In this document: piece by piece, positions 1 to 6,732 of the stretch | How the letters are laid out: every line of letters begins with the position of its first letter | Position numbering within the stretch: the first letter of the stretch is position 1 | Assembly (NCBI GenBank): GCA_002729515.1 | Contig: PBYF01000125.1 | Coordinates: forward strand, 1 to 35,126 | Direction: 5' to 3' | Length of the DNA: 35,126 nt | From: Deltaproteobacteria bacterium | GTDB lineage: Bacteria; Myxococcota_A; UBA9160; SMWR01 | Position numbers and translations under genes: made by a program | Notes under the pieces: generated by a model | Told to the model about the DNA's origin: nothing | What the model saw: only the letters and a program-made list of their open reading frames with translations | Databases searched by the model: none

Positions 1-14
1 CCGGGCACCGGTCA

Positions 15-91
15 AGCGCGCTGCCTCCAGGAGGCCGTTAGCGCGCTGCCTCCAGGAGGCCGTTAGCGCGCTGCCTCCAGGAGGCCGTTAG
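15..91. repeat. three tandem 25-bp hairpin repeats
   Basis: Three identical 25-bp units lie at 16-40, 41-65 and 66-90. Each holds the dyad GCCTCC-A-GGAGGC. The self-complementary octamer AGCGCGCT recurs at 15-22, 40-47 and 65-72, so each unit can fold with a 7-8 bp outer stem and a 6-bp inner stem. Each copy also carries an AGGAGG that resembles a ribosome-binding site and an in-frame-capable TAG. The last AGGAGG is 17 nt from the GTG of the mutase gene, too far for ordinary initiation. The array may be the 3' end or terminator region of a gene outside the window that expanded by slippage. Confidence 0.9.
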
Positions 92-101
92 ACTGGCGCG
101 C

Positions 102-1439
102 GTGACGATTTTCAAGGCCTACGACATCCGAGGCGTGGTTCCGGATCAACTCGATGCCGAGGCCGCGCACCGCATCGGCCGCGCCACCGCGCGGTATCTG
201 GGAGCGGGCGTCGTGGTTGTCGGGCGCGATGCCCGCCGCAGCTCCCCTGAGCTGCACGCGGCGCTCGTGCGGGGCGTCTGCGATGAGGGGGTCGACGTCG
301 TCGACCTGGGGCTCGTCAGCTCGCCGATGCTTTACTACGCGGTCGATGCGCTCGCCGCCGCCGGCGGCATCATGATCACCGCTTCGCACAACCCGGCCGA
401 GTACAACGGCATGAAGCTGTGCCGTGAGCACGCCATTCCGATCGGTGAGGCCAGTGGCCTGCGTGAGATCGAGCGCATTGTCGGTGAGGTGGCGGACGCG
501 CCGCCCGCGGACCAGCGCGGCAGCGCGAAGCCCGAGGATGTCACCGAGGGCTACGTCGAACACGCGCTCGGTGTGGGCACCGGACGTCCGCGTCTCAAGG
601 TGGCGGTGGACTGCGGAAATGGGATGGCATCGGCGGGTCTCGTGCCGCTGCTCGAACGCTTGGATCTGGAGGTGGAGCGGCTCTACTTCGAGCCCGACGG
701 AACTTTTCCGAACCACGAGGCCGATCCGCTCAAGCTCGAGAACCTGCGCGATGTCTGCGACGCGGTCCGGCGTGTGGGTGCGGACTTCGGCGTGGCCTTC
801 GACGGAGACGCCGACCGGTCCGTCTTCGTCGACGAGACCGGCGAGCCGATTCCGTCCGATCTGATGACGGGGCTCCTGGCTCGCCGCGTTCTGGCGCAGC
901 AGCCCGGTGCGACGGTGCTCTACGACCTGCGCTCGAGTCGGGTGACCGCCGAGGAGATCGAGGCCAGCGGCGGCCGGGCCGAGATGTGTCGCGTGGGGCA
1001 CTCCTACGTGAAGGCGCGCATGCGGGAGCTGGGTGCCGTCTTCGCAGGCGAGTTGTCGGGGCACTTCTACTTCCGCTTCTCCCCGACGCTCGTCGCGGAC
1101 GACGGCGTCGCTGCGTTCGTCGCGTTGCTCGATGTGCTCGCGGCCGAGCAGCGGCCGCTGTCGGAGCTGATGGCCCCGTTGCGTCGTTACGCTGCGAGTG
1201 GCGAGATCAACCGCCGGGTCGCAGACATCCGCGGACTGCTCGCGGCCATCGAGGCGGAACACGCCGATGCCGATGTGTCGCACCTCGACGGCCTGCTGGT
1301 CCGCTACCCGGACTGGTGGTTCAATCTGCGCCCTTCGAATACCGAGCCCGTGCTGCGGCTGAATCTCGAGGCTGGCTCCGAGCCCGAGATGGCCGCTCGC
1401 CGCGACGACCTGCTGGCCCGGATCGAAGCCGGGGTCTAG
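102..1439 (+). CDS. phosphomannomutase/phosphoglucomutase
   Basis: This 445-residue protein is an alpha-D-phosphohexomutase of the PMM/PGM (AlgC/ManB) type, interconverting hexose 6-phosphate and 1-phosphate in the cytosol for nucleotide-sugar and polysaccharide synthesis. All four family signatures are visible: the active-site loop TASHNP with phosphoserine Ser95, the Mg-binding loop DGDADR at 234-239, the sugar-specificity loop GELSGHFYF near 311, and the phosphate-binding loop RPSNTEP with Ser412. Length is normal for the family. The start is GTG at 102, giving the usual N-terminus that runs straight into KAYDIRG. It lies directly after the tandem hairpin repeats and converges with the minus-strand thiol-disulfide lipoprotein gene 35 bp away. 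The preferred sugar cannot be told from the sequence. Confidence 0.93.
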   Translation: MTIFKAYDIRGVVPDQLDAEAAHRIGRATARYLGAGVVVVGRDARRSSPELHAALVRGVCDEGVDVVDLGLVSSPMLYYAVDALAAAGGIMITASHNPAEYNGMKLCREHAIPIGEASGLREIERIVGEVADAPPADQRGSAKPEDVTEGYVEHALGVGTGRPRLKVAVDCGNGMASAGLVPLLERLDLEVERLYFEPDGTFPNHEADPLKLENLRDVCDAVRRVGADFGVAFDGDADRSVFVDETGEPIPSDLMTGLLARRVLAQQPGATVLYDLRSSRVTAEEIEASGGRAEMCRVGHSYVKARMRELGAVFAGELSGHFYFRFSPTLVADDGVAAFVALLDVLAAEQRPLSELMAPLRRYAASGEINRRVADIRGLLAAIEAEHADADVSHLDGLLVRYPDWWFNLRPSNTEPVLRLNLEAGSEPEMAARRDDLLARIEAGV

Positions 1440-1474
1440 CCCGGCTCAGATTGCGACCGCGCGAAGCGAGGGGG

Positions 1475-2515
1475 TCAGGCTCCTGGCTTGAGGCGCTCGA
1501 GTTCGGCGTCGATGGTGCGGTAGAAATCGGCTGCGGGCCGGGCTCCGGAGAGCAGCACTCCATTGACGAAGAAAGCGGGCGTTCCGGTGACGCCCGCCGC
1601 GCGGGCTTCCCGGACGTCGTTCTGGATCTGCTCCTCGAAGCGCTCCTCACTCTGGCACTGCTCGAAGGCCGGTACATCGAGTTCCAGTTTCTTGGCGTGG
1701 TCCTTCAGCTGATCGTCGGAGAGCGCGCGCGAGTTCTCGAAGAGCTTGTCGTGGTATGCCCAGAATTTGCCCTGCTCCTGCGCGCAGAGCGCCGCCTCGG
1801 CGGCGGCACTGGCGCGCTGGTGACTGGGCAGCGGAAAGTTGCGGTAGACGATTCGCACATCCTCGGGATAGCGCTCCATCACCTGAGTGAGCGTGGGCAG
1901 AACGCGTGAGCAATAGGGGCACTGGAAGTCGCTGAATTCGACGATTGTCACCAGTGCATCCTCCGGTCCCTTCGAGGGCCCCTCCACTGATATCTGGGCG
2001 CGCGGCGGTTCCAGGCGGACAATCAGTTCCGCATTCTCGAGCAGCACCTCCCGGGTCTTTTTCTCCCGTTGCTGGCTCAGGAAGCTGCGAATCTGGTCCG
2101 CGATGTCGGCGAACTCGGTTTCACCCAGGCGCTCCTGGTTCTCGGTGTACCAGCCGCTCACGTCGGCATCGGTGATTGGACCCTGCGCTGCGGTTTCCTG
2201 TTCGATGAGAGTTTCGACGTCCACCCCCCGGCGCGCAGCTTCGGACTCGAGCACGCGCTCTTCGAACATCGCGTTCAGCGCCTGCGTGCGCAGGTCGTAG
2301 AGTTCGTTCGGCTTGCCCGTCCGCGACTGGAACAGGTCTTCCTTGATCCACTCATCGAGCTCAGCGACGCTGATCGGTTCGCCGTTTACCTCGGCCGCGA
2401 TTTCGGAGGTACCTGTCCGAGCGTTGTCCGCCGCCGGTGCGGCATCGCCGCTCGGGCGGCAGGCCGATGCGAGGAGGAGGGCGAGTACTCCCAAGTGCAT
2501 GAGGGAACGGTTCAT
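1475..2515 (-). CDS. SurA-N-like/DsbA-like thiol-disulfide lipoprotein
   Basis: The 346-residue protein starts at ATG 2515, chosen over an in-frame start 14 codons upstream because a GGAG motif sits 5 nt before it and the signal peptide then begins at once. The N-terminus is a short lipoprotein-type signal ending LLASAC, followed by an Ala/Asp linker. Residues about 35-155 (EVNGEPISVAELDEW and following helices) resemble the N-terminal domain of SurA/PrsA peptidyl-prolyl isomerases. Residues about 180-340 form a DsbA/thioredoxin_4 domain with active site CPYC (Cys199, Cys202) and cis-proline loop GVTGTPAFFV. A periplasmic or outer-membrane-anchored thiol oxidoreductase or isomerase is likely. 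The family often feeds electrons to or from a VKOR or DsbB partner, not seen here. Substrates are unknown. Confidence 0.85.
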   Translation of the reverse strand: MNRSLMHLGVLALLLASACRPSGDAAPAADNARTGTSEIAAEVNGEPISVAELDEWIKEDLFQSRTGKPNELYDLRTQALNAMFEERVLESEAARRGVDVETLIEQETAAQGPITDADVSGWYTENQERLGETEFADIADQIRSFLSQQREKKTREVLLENAELIVRLEPPRAQISVEGPSKGPEDALVTIVEFSDFQCPYCSRVLPTLTQVMERYPEDVRIVYRNFPLPSHQRASAAAEAALCAQEQGKFWAYHDKLFENSRALSDDQLKDHAKKLELDVPAFEQCQSEERFEEQIQNDVREARAAGVTGTPAFFVNGVLLSGARPAADFYRTIDAELERLKPGA

Positions 2516-2570
2516 GTTGTCTCCGGTTCGGTGGGGCGCGGAGTGTAGCCCGTCCATTGGGCTGGCCGGC

Positions 2571-3386
2571 CTATCGGGTCGAGAGTCCGATCTGGTCGCC
2601 CAGAAAGCCCCACATCAGCTTGAGCGCTGCTCCGGGGATTTCGCGGTGGTCTCCCTCGAACCAGTGGCTGCTCTTGGGCTCGCGGGCGGCGGCCACCAGC
2701 GCCTCGGCGGCGACCGGCGGGACGACGCGGTCCCCTTTCATGTTCACGAACAGGACCGGGCGCGGCGCGATGCGCGCGACTCGAGCTGCCGGGTCCACGT
2801 CGGGTCCGCCGAAGCCGCCTCCCGCGAGGGCCAGCGCCGCGCCGCGCGGCCGCGGGTCGATGGCGCAATACGTGGCGCCGACGATGCCGCCGAGCGAGAG
2901 GCCCGCATAGGCCAGACGTCTGGCATCGAGTTCCGGGAAGCGCTCCAGGGCGTCGACGGTACGGCTCAGGTCGATCACGGACTGGCGAACGAACTCACTC
3001 GCGATGTCCGGGGTTGCGGGGTTTTTCACGCCGCCGATCGCGAGTCCCGCAAATAGGGTCTCGCTCAGCTTCGCGTTGTGGCGCCGCCCGTGGAGCGGGA
3101 AGTCGATGCAGGCGACCGCGGCACCGCCCCGCACCCAGGGTGCGCCCACGGAGGCCATGTAGGAAGACTCTCGCGAGCCGGTGGCCCCGTGCTGAAGCAG
3201 CACCACGGGGAAGGGGCCGTTACCCGCGGCCGGAAGCCACACGTGGCCGGGAACCCGATCGCCGCGGCTCGTGAACTCGAAGGCCACACAGCGAAGCTCC
3301 GGCGCGTCTCGGGGAGGGGTTCCCGCGCTGCGGTCGAGGCCCAAGGGCTCGCCGCGATCGACCGCAAAGCGCGCCTCTACAGCCAC
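2571..3386 (-). CDS. alpha/beta hydrolase (dienelactone hydrolase-like)
   Basis: A 271-residue alpha/beta hydrolase. The oxyanion-hole strand is LLQHGATGSR, the nucleophile elbow is GLSLGG with Ser164, and the acid and base are probably Asp219 (in KGDRVVPP) and His247 (in EGDHREIP), so the catalytic triad looks complete. No signal peptide is evident and a cytosolic esterase or peptidase-like hydrolase is expected. The frame stays open far upstream, through the sigma-factor gene, but that part is shadow: protein-like sequence starts near GTG 3386, 16 nt after the sigma-factor stop. No clear Shine-Dalgarno supports this GTG, so the exact start is uncertain and translation may be coupled to the sigma gene. 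Substrate unknown. Confidence 0.82.
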   Translation of the reverse strand: MAVEARFAVDRGEPLGLDRSAGTPPRDAPELRCVAFEFTSRGDRVPGHVWLPAAGNGPFPVVLLQHGATGSRESSYMASVGAPWVRGGAAVACIDFPLHGRRHNAKLSETLFAGLAIGGVKNPATPDIASEFVRQSVIDLSRTVDALERFPELDARRLAYAGLSLGGIVGATYCAIDPRPRGAALALAGGGFGGPDVDPAARVARIAPRPVLFVNMKGDRVVPPVAAEALVAAAREPKSSHWFEGDHREIPGAALKLMWGFLGDQIGLSTR

Positions 3387-3402
3387 GGTGCGGGAGTCTG
3401 GG

Positions 3403-3978
3403 TCAGCGTGCCAGCAGGAGCTTTCGGGCGCGGTAGAGGTTGCTCTTGACCGAGTCCTCGCTCTTGCGGAGCGTCCTTGCGATCTCCTGGATCGGCTGGT
3501 GACGCAGGTGGTGCAATTCGAAGAGCCGCCGCTGTTCGTCCGTGAGCTCGATATGCGCCACCGTCGAGAGGTCTTTGGCGCGCTCGGAGCACTCGAGGTT
3601 TTCGAGCGGTGTGGCCTCGCGGTGCACCATCGGTATCGCGCGGATCCCGTGCGGTTCTTCGGTTCCCTCGAGCGGCACCGTCGGGTGGTTCTTTTTCCTG
3701 AATCGGTTCGCCACTGTCCGCCGGGCGATTCCCAGGGTCCAGGCCGCGAACGGCGCCTCGTGCCGATAGGAGTGCAGCGAGGAGAAGACGGCGAGGAATA
3801 CCTCCTGGACCGCTTCCTCGGCATCGGCGCGGTTGTTGATCCGGCGCGCGACATAGCCGAAGACCCGGCCGAAATATCGCTCGTAGAGGAGATTGAACGC
3901 CGCCTGATCGCCCGCTTGGATCCGCTCGATCAGCACGTCGTCGGAGCTTTGGCTCTCCACAGGCTCCGTCTCGGTCAT
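3403..3978 (-). CDS. ECF-type RNA polymerase sigma factor
   Basis: A 191-residue sigma-70 family protein of ECF size. Region 2 spans about residues 20-90 (NLLYERYFGRVFGYVARR, then AEEAVQEVFLAVF and the FAAWTLGIARRTVANRFRK segment). Region 4 spans about 135-190, ending with the HTH QEIARTLRKSEDSVKSNLYR. There is no region 1 or 3. ATG 3978 is preferred over an upstream in-frame GTG at 4002 because a GGGAAGGGAAA purine tract precedes it. No anti-sigma gene is adjacent; the only close partner is the alpha/beta hydrolase 16 nt downstream, probably cotranscribed. A perfect TTGACA lies upstream at 4093-4098 (minus strand) but without a good -10. The signal and regulon are unknown. Confidence 0.9.
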   Translation of the reverse strand: MTETEPVESQSSDDVLIERIQAGDQAAFNLLYERYFGRVFGYVARRINNRADAEEAVQEVFLAVFSSLHSYRHEAPFAAWTLGIARRTVANRFRKKNHPTVPLEGTEEPHGIRAIPMVHREATPLENLECSERAKDLSTVAHIELTDEQRRLFELHHLRHQPIQEIARTLRKSEDSVKSNLYRARKLLLAR

Positions 3979-4002
3979 GGTTTTCCCTTCCCAGGTTTCC
4001 AC

Positions 4003-4153
4003 TTTTCCCCACGAATTTCGGGTACCAGCCTGTCACCCGCGATTCCTGGGCTCTTCGCTTGTCTAGGGATGTGGTTGTTTCTCTCGCCCAGGTGTCAAAA
4101 AAAGTCACCGAACGGACGTTTTTTGTTCCCGTGCAGTCCCCTGGGGGTATTGC
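4003..4153. other. intergenic region upstream of the ECF sigma gene
   Basis: This 151-bp stretch holds the leader of the sigma gene and the 3' end of the MerR/ParA block transcript. On the minus strand it carries the small dyad AACGTCCGTT followed after a few bases by seven T residues (weak terminator-like), then TTGACA at 4098-4093 with no convincing -10 at 16-18 nt. A GGGAAC on the minus strand near 4125-4130 resembles an ECF -35 element, but I could not pair it with a -10. Confidence 0.4.
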
Positions 4154-4717
4154 TTACTCGAACTCGTTGCGCTCGGCGGCGCTGAGCCCGAGGTCGGCAT
4201 CGGACAGGCCGGTGCGGAAAGTGGGGGTGGGTGGGGCATCCGAGGCGGGTCCGGTACTCGGGACCGGACTTTCGACGGGCGCGATGAGAGCGTCGGTGCT
4301 GGCCCCGTCGCGCACACAGAGGTAGGTCCAAAGCGCCGGTGCGGCGTCGCCCAGTGCCTCGGCGGCGCCCCGGCTTTCAGCGGAGAAGTCCGGGCAGAGC
4401 AGGATCACACGGACGCCCGCTTCGGGCCGGGCGCCGAGTTCGGGGGCGAGTTGGAGCCAGTCGCGCACGCGCGGTGTCACCCAGGCGTGCTGGGCGAGCC
4501 CGCGGGCCACGAGTTCCAGGTCCTCGCCCGCTTCCCCTACGAGCAGGAGGGTCACGCCGCCGGACGGATCCACGGCGACGAAGTCGATCGGCGCGCCGGC
4601 GCCGAGAAGGTCCCGGGCGATCAGACGAAGTTCGGGCGCCGCAGCGTGGATTCGCGGCCGCAGCTGCCGCAGCAACTCTTTGCGGTGCGGAGCGCGCGTG
4701 ATCGTGAGGTCAGGCAA
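4154..4717 (-). CDS. conserved-looking protein, degenerate PD-(D/E)XK nuclease-like fold
   Basis: I do not recognise a named family. The 187-residue protein starts at TTG 4717, overlapping by 8 nt the end of the MinD-like gene, so translation is probably coupled. Residues about 25-125 follow the strand/helix pattern of PD-(D/E)XK endonuclease cores of the NucS/DUF91 kind: a helix, then IDFVAVDPSGG and VTLLLVGEAGE, then a helix with ARGLAQHAWV. At the position where E-x-K catalytic residues would be expected it reads V-G-E, so any nuclease ancestry is probably catalytically dead. Residues about 140-187 are a Pro/Ser/Ala-rich acidic tail without predicted fold, ending SAAERNEFE. Last gene of the MerR/ParA block. 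The fold assignment is an inference by eye. Confidence 0.6.
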   Translation of the reverse strand: MPDLTITRAPHRKELLRQLRPRIHAAAPELRLIARDLLGAGAPIDFVAVDPSGGVTLLLVGEAGEDLELVARGLAQHAWVTPRVRDWLQLAPELGARPEAGVRVILLCPDFSAESRGAAEALGDAAPALWTYLCVRDGASTDALIAPVESPVPSTGPASDAPPTPTFRTGLSDADLGLSAAERNEFE

Positions 4718-5528
4718 CGGTGAGCTTCCGAGCGTCCTCGAGAATCATGCGGGCGACGTCTTGCAGCGCGCGCGCTGCTCTCGACTGGGGGTGCTCGATT
4801 CCGATGGGGCGCCGCGCCACGATAGCGCGGTAGATGTGGAGGTCGTCGACGAGCAATCCATAGCTCGAAAGAGTCCTGCCCAGGTGCCGCAGCGAGACGT
4901 CCGCTACGTGGTGGAACGCGTGTTCGGCATCTGCAACGCATTGGGCGCCGTGGATGGTGATCCCGACGCGGCTCTTTTCGCCGGCCAGCAGCAGCCGCTT
5001 GGCGATGGCGTAGCTCTCCATCAGGTCGCGCCGGTCGGTCGAGGCGAAGAGCAGGGCCCAGCGCAGCAACATCGGCTCGTCGCTCGCCGCGTGAAGCCAC
5101 TCCGGGGGCATACAGGCGACGACGACTCCACCGTCGGGTTCTTCGGCCGCACGCGCCACGGCCACGTCCAGCACCGTCCGCTTGAACTCCGATAGATTTT
5201 CCGTGCGCGCCAGAACGACGGCGCTTCCAATCGGACCCGGGCCCGCGTCGGGCCAGATGGGGGAGGGCGTCTCGCCGGTCGGAGCCAGCAGAGTGGCGCC
5301 GACGCCGAGGCGGGCCAATTCCACGACGAGGTTCCAGGCCAGTGCCGCGCGCACCACATCTTGTTCGTCGACGGGTACCGCCAGGACGGGGAGTGCCGCG
5401 GGTCGTTTTCGGCCCGGTGCTTCCGGGCGGACCCGGCCCGCCGGAACCTGTGCCGGTCCGCGCGGCGAAGCCGTCTCGGAGCTGCGGGGCAGGAAATAGT
5501 CGGCGACGTCTCGGAGATCGCGAGGCAG
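4710..5528 (-). CDS. ParA/MinD-like protein lacking the P-loop
   Basis: The 272-residue protein aligns in layout with ParA/MinD ATPases but has lost the Walker A motif: the position of KGGVGKT is occupied by VPVDEQDVVR (residues 51-60), followed by the usual helix AALAWNLVVELARLG. The C-terminal half keeps MinD/FlhG features: a GITIHGAQCVADAEHAF segment (near 175-190), the SSYGLLVDDLHIYRAIVARR segment, and the final helix RAARALQDVARMI. The first standard start is GTG 5357, but family-like sequence begins upstream of it. The frame is open to the ParA stop, and the only initiation site with a ribosome-binding site is CTG 5528 (TAGGAG, then 6 nt). Residues 1-45 are a Pro/Arg-rich tail. It probably cannot bind ATP in the standard way and may pair with the intact ParA encoded upstream. 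Confidence 0.75.
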   Translation of the reverse strand: MPRDLRDVADYFLPRSSETASPRGPAQVPAGRVRPEAPGRKRPAALPVLAVPVDEQDVVRAALAWNLVVELARLGVGATLLAPTGETPSPIWPDAGPGPIGSAVVLARTENLSEFKRTVLDVAVARAAEEPDGGVVVACMPPEWLHAASDEPMLLRWALLFASTDRRDLMESYAIAKRLLLAGEKSRVGITIHGAQCVADAEHAFHHVADVSLRHLGRTLSSYGLLVDDLHIYRAIVARRPIGIEHPQSRAARALQDVARMILEDARKLTVA

Positions 5529-5540
5529 GGGAGGCTCCTA
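5526..5540 (-). promoter_or_regulatory. Shine-Dalgarno plus CTG start at the ParA stop
   Basis: On the minus strand the sequence reads TAG GAG CCT CCC CTG. The ParA stop TAG forms part of an AGGAG Shine-Dalgarno, and 6 nt later comes CTG, in frame with the MinD-like protein. No ATG, GTG or TTG occurs in that frame before GTG 5357, 57 codons downstream and already inside the conserved fold. This is good evidence for a rare CTG start, with translation coupled to ParA termination. Confidence 0.6.
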
Positions 5541-6617
5541 GCGCACCACGAGCACGGAGTTGCGCGAGGTCTCGACGGCGGTGGCTTTCGAGGTCTCGTC
5601 AGCTTCCGGCGGAGAGCGCCACTCTCCGTCGACCACGTAGCGGTACTCGTAGGTGCCAGGTGGCAGTTGGAGGATCTTGGTCCACACGCGGGTCGTTCCC
5701 TCGGATTCGATCAGTGAACGCACGCCCTTGTCCGGAACCCAGCCGTTGAAATCGCCGGCGATACGCACGTCGTGGGCTGCCGCATCACGGTAGCGAACGA
5801 CCACTTCGCGTGGCGTCTGTTCGAACGTCGGGAGCAAGTCGTCCGCGAGCAGCCCGAGCGCCTCGATCTCGACGGCCAGCGCACCGTAGTCGATGGCGCC
5901 ATTTGCGGTGCGTGCAAATTTCGCGATGGGCATGCCGTGCGCCGCCGCCTCGCGCAGTTTCACGTTGGAGCGGATCACCGTGTCGAGGCACATGTCCCTG
6001 AAGCGTTCGCGGATGCGGGAGAGCGTCTGCCGCCCGTAGCGTGTGCGCCCGTCATAGAGGGTCAGGAGCACGTGTACGCCGAGTTCGTGGCCGATGCGCT
6101 CGACGAGGAGCCCGATTGTCTCGAGGAGCTTCTCCACGCCGTGGATCGCGAAGGGGCTCGTCTCCAGGGGAACGATCACCTCGCCCGCGGCGCGCAGGGC
6201 GTTGAAGGTGAGGAGTCCCACGCTCGGGGGGCAGTCGATGAGCGCGTAGTCGTACGTCTCGCCGAGAGTTGCCAGCGCTGCCCGGAGCTTCTCCGTGCGG
6301 GTTTCGACCAGCTCCGATCCCAGCTGTTGCTCGAGGGCGGAGAGCACGATGCCCGAGGGAGCCACGTCGATGTTTTCGCAGCCTTTGACCAGGATTTCGT
6401 TGAGGCGCTGCTCCCCGCCCGGCTCCGCGAGCACGTCGTACAGGTTTTCGTCCACAGCGTCTGGATCGATCCCGAGGGCAATCGTCGCGTGAGCCTGGGG
6501 ATCCAGATCGACGACCAGGACGCGGCGGCCGTCATTCGCCAGGCAGCCGGCGAGGTTGACGGTTGTCGTGGTCTTTCCGCAGCCGCCTTTCTGGTTGACG
6601 ACGGCGATCACGCGCAT
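5538..6617 (-). CDS. ParA-type ATPase fused to a C-terminal AMPK/CBM48-like glycogen-binding module
   Basis: A 359-residue protein in two parts. Residues 1-255 form an intact ParA/Soj ATPase: deviant Walker A QKGGCGKTT with Lys10 and Lys15, Walker A' VVDLDPQAHAT, Walker B YALIDCPPS and the PLETSPFAIHG segment. Residues 284-359 match the isoamylase-N/AMPK glycogen-binding pattern: VRIAGDFNGWVP, then VWTKILQLPPGTYEYRYVVD, GEW and a final NSVLVV. ParA proteins form ATP-dependent dimers on DNA or membranes and position cargo; CBM48-type modules bind alpha-glucans or serve as protein-interaction beta sandwiches. ATG 6617 is chosen because the ParA fold begins there; the open frame upstream is shadow. 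No ParB gene or parS site was seen nearby, which argues against ordinary chromosome partition. Confidence 0.9.
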   Translation of the reverse strand: MRVIAVVNQKGGCGKTTTTVNLAGCLANDGRRVLVVDLDPQAHATIALGIDPDAVDENLYDVLAEPGGEQRLNEILVKGCENIDVAPSGIVLSALEQQLGSELVETRTEKLRAALATLGETYDYALIDCPPSVGLLTFNALRAAGEVIVPLETSPFAIHGVEKLLETIGLLVERIGHELGVHVLLTLYDGRTRYGRQTLSRIRERFRDMCLDTVIRSNVKLREAAAHGMPIAKFARTANGAIDYGALAVEIEALGLLADDLLPTFEQTPREVVVRYRDAAAHDVRIAGDFNGWVPDKGVRSLIESEGTTRVWTKILQLPPGTYEYRYVVDGEWRSPPEADETSKATAVETSRNSVLVVR

Positions 6618-6674
6618 CGCGAACCCCCGCTGCGCCGGACCCAATGGGCGGCCGATCCGTTGCTGGGGTCCCTG

Positions 6675-6718
6675 GCCGGAGTCGCGAACCGGGATCCCGG
6701 GGGCGCGGAGACTCCGGC
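6675..6718 (-). other. nested hairpin between merR and parA
   Basis: A perfect 9-bp inverted repeat (GCCGGAGTC at 6675-6683, GACTCCGGC at 6710-6718) encloses the perfect 12-bp palindrome CCGGGATCCCGG at 6689-6700. It lies in the 115-bp gap between the MerR stop and the ParA start, in the leader of ParA if the two are cotranscribed. No T-run follows, so it is not a classical terminator. It could be an attenuator, an RNA-processing site or a protein-binding dyad. Confidence 0.6.
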
Positions 6719-6732
6719 AAGGGGAGACCCGG

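Noticed and set aside
15..91. CRISPR-like array
   Set aside because: Units are directly adjacent with no spacers and there are no cas genes.
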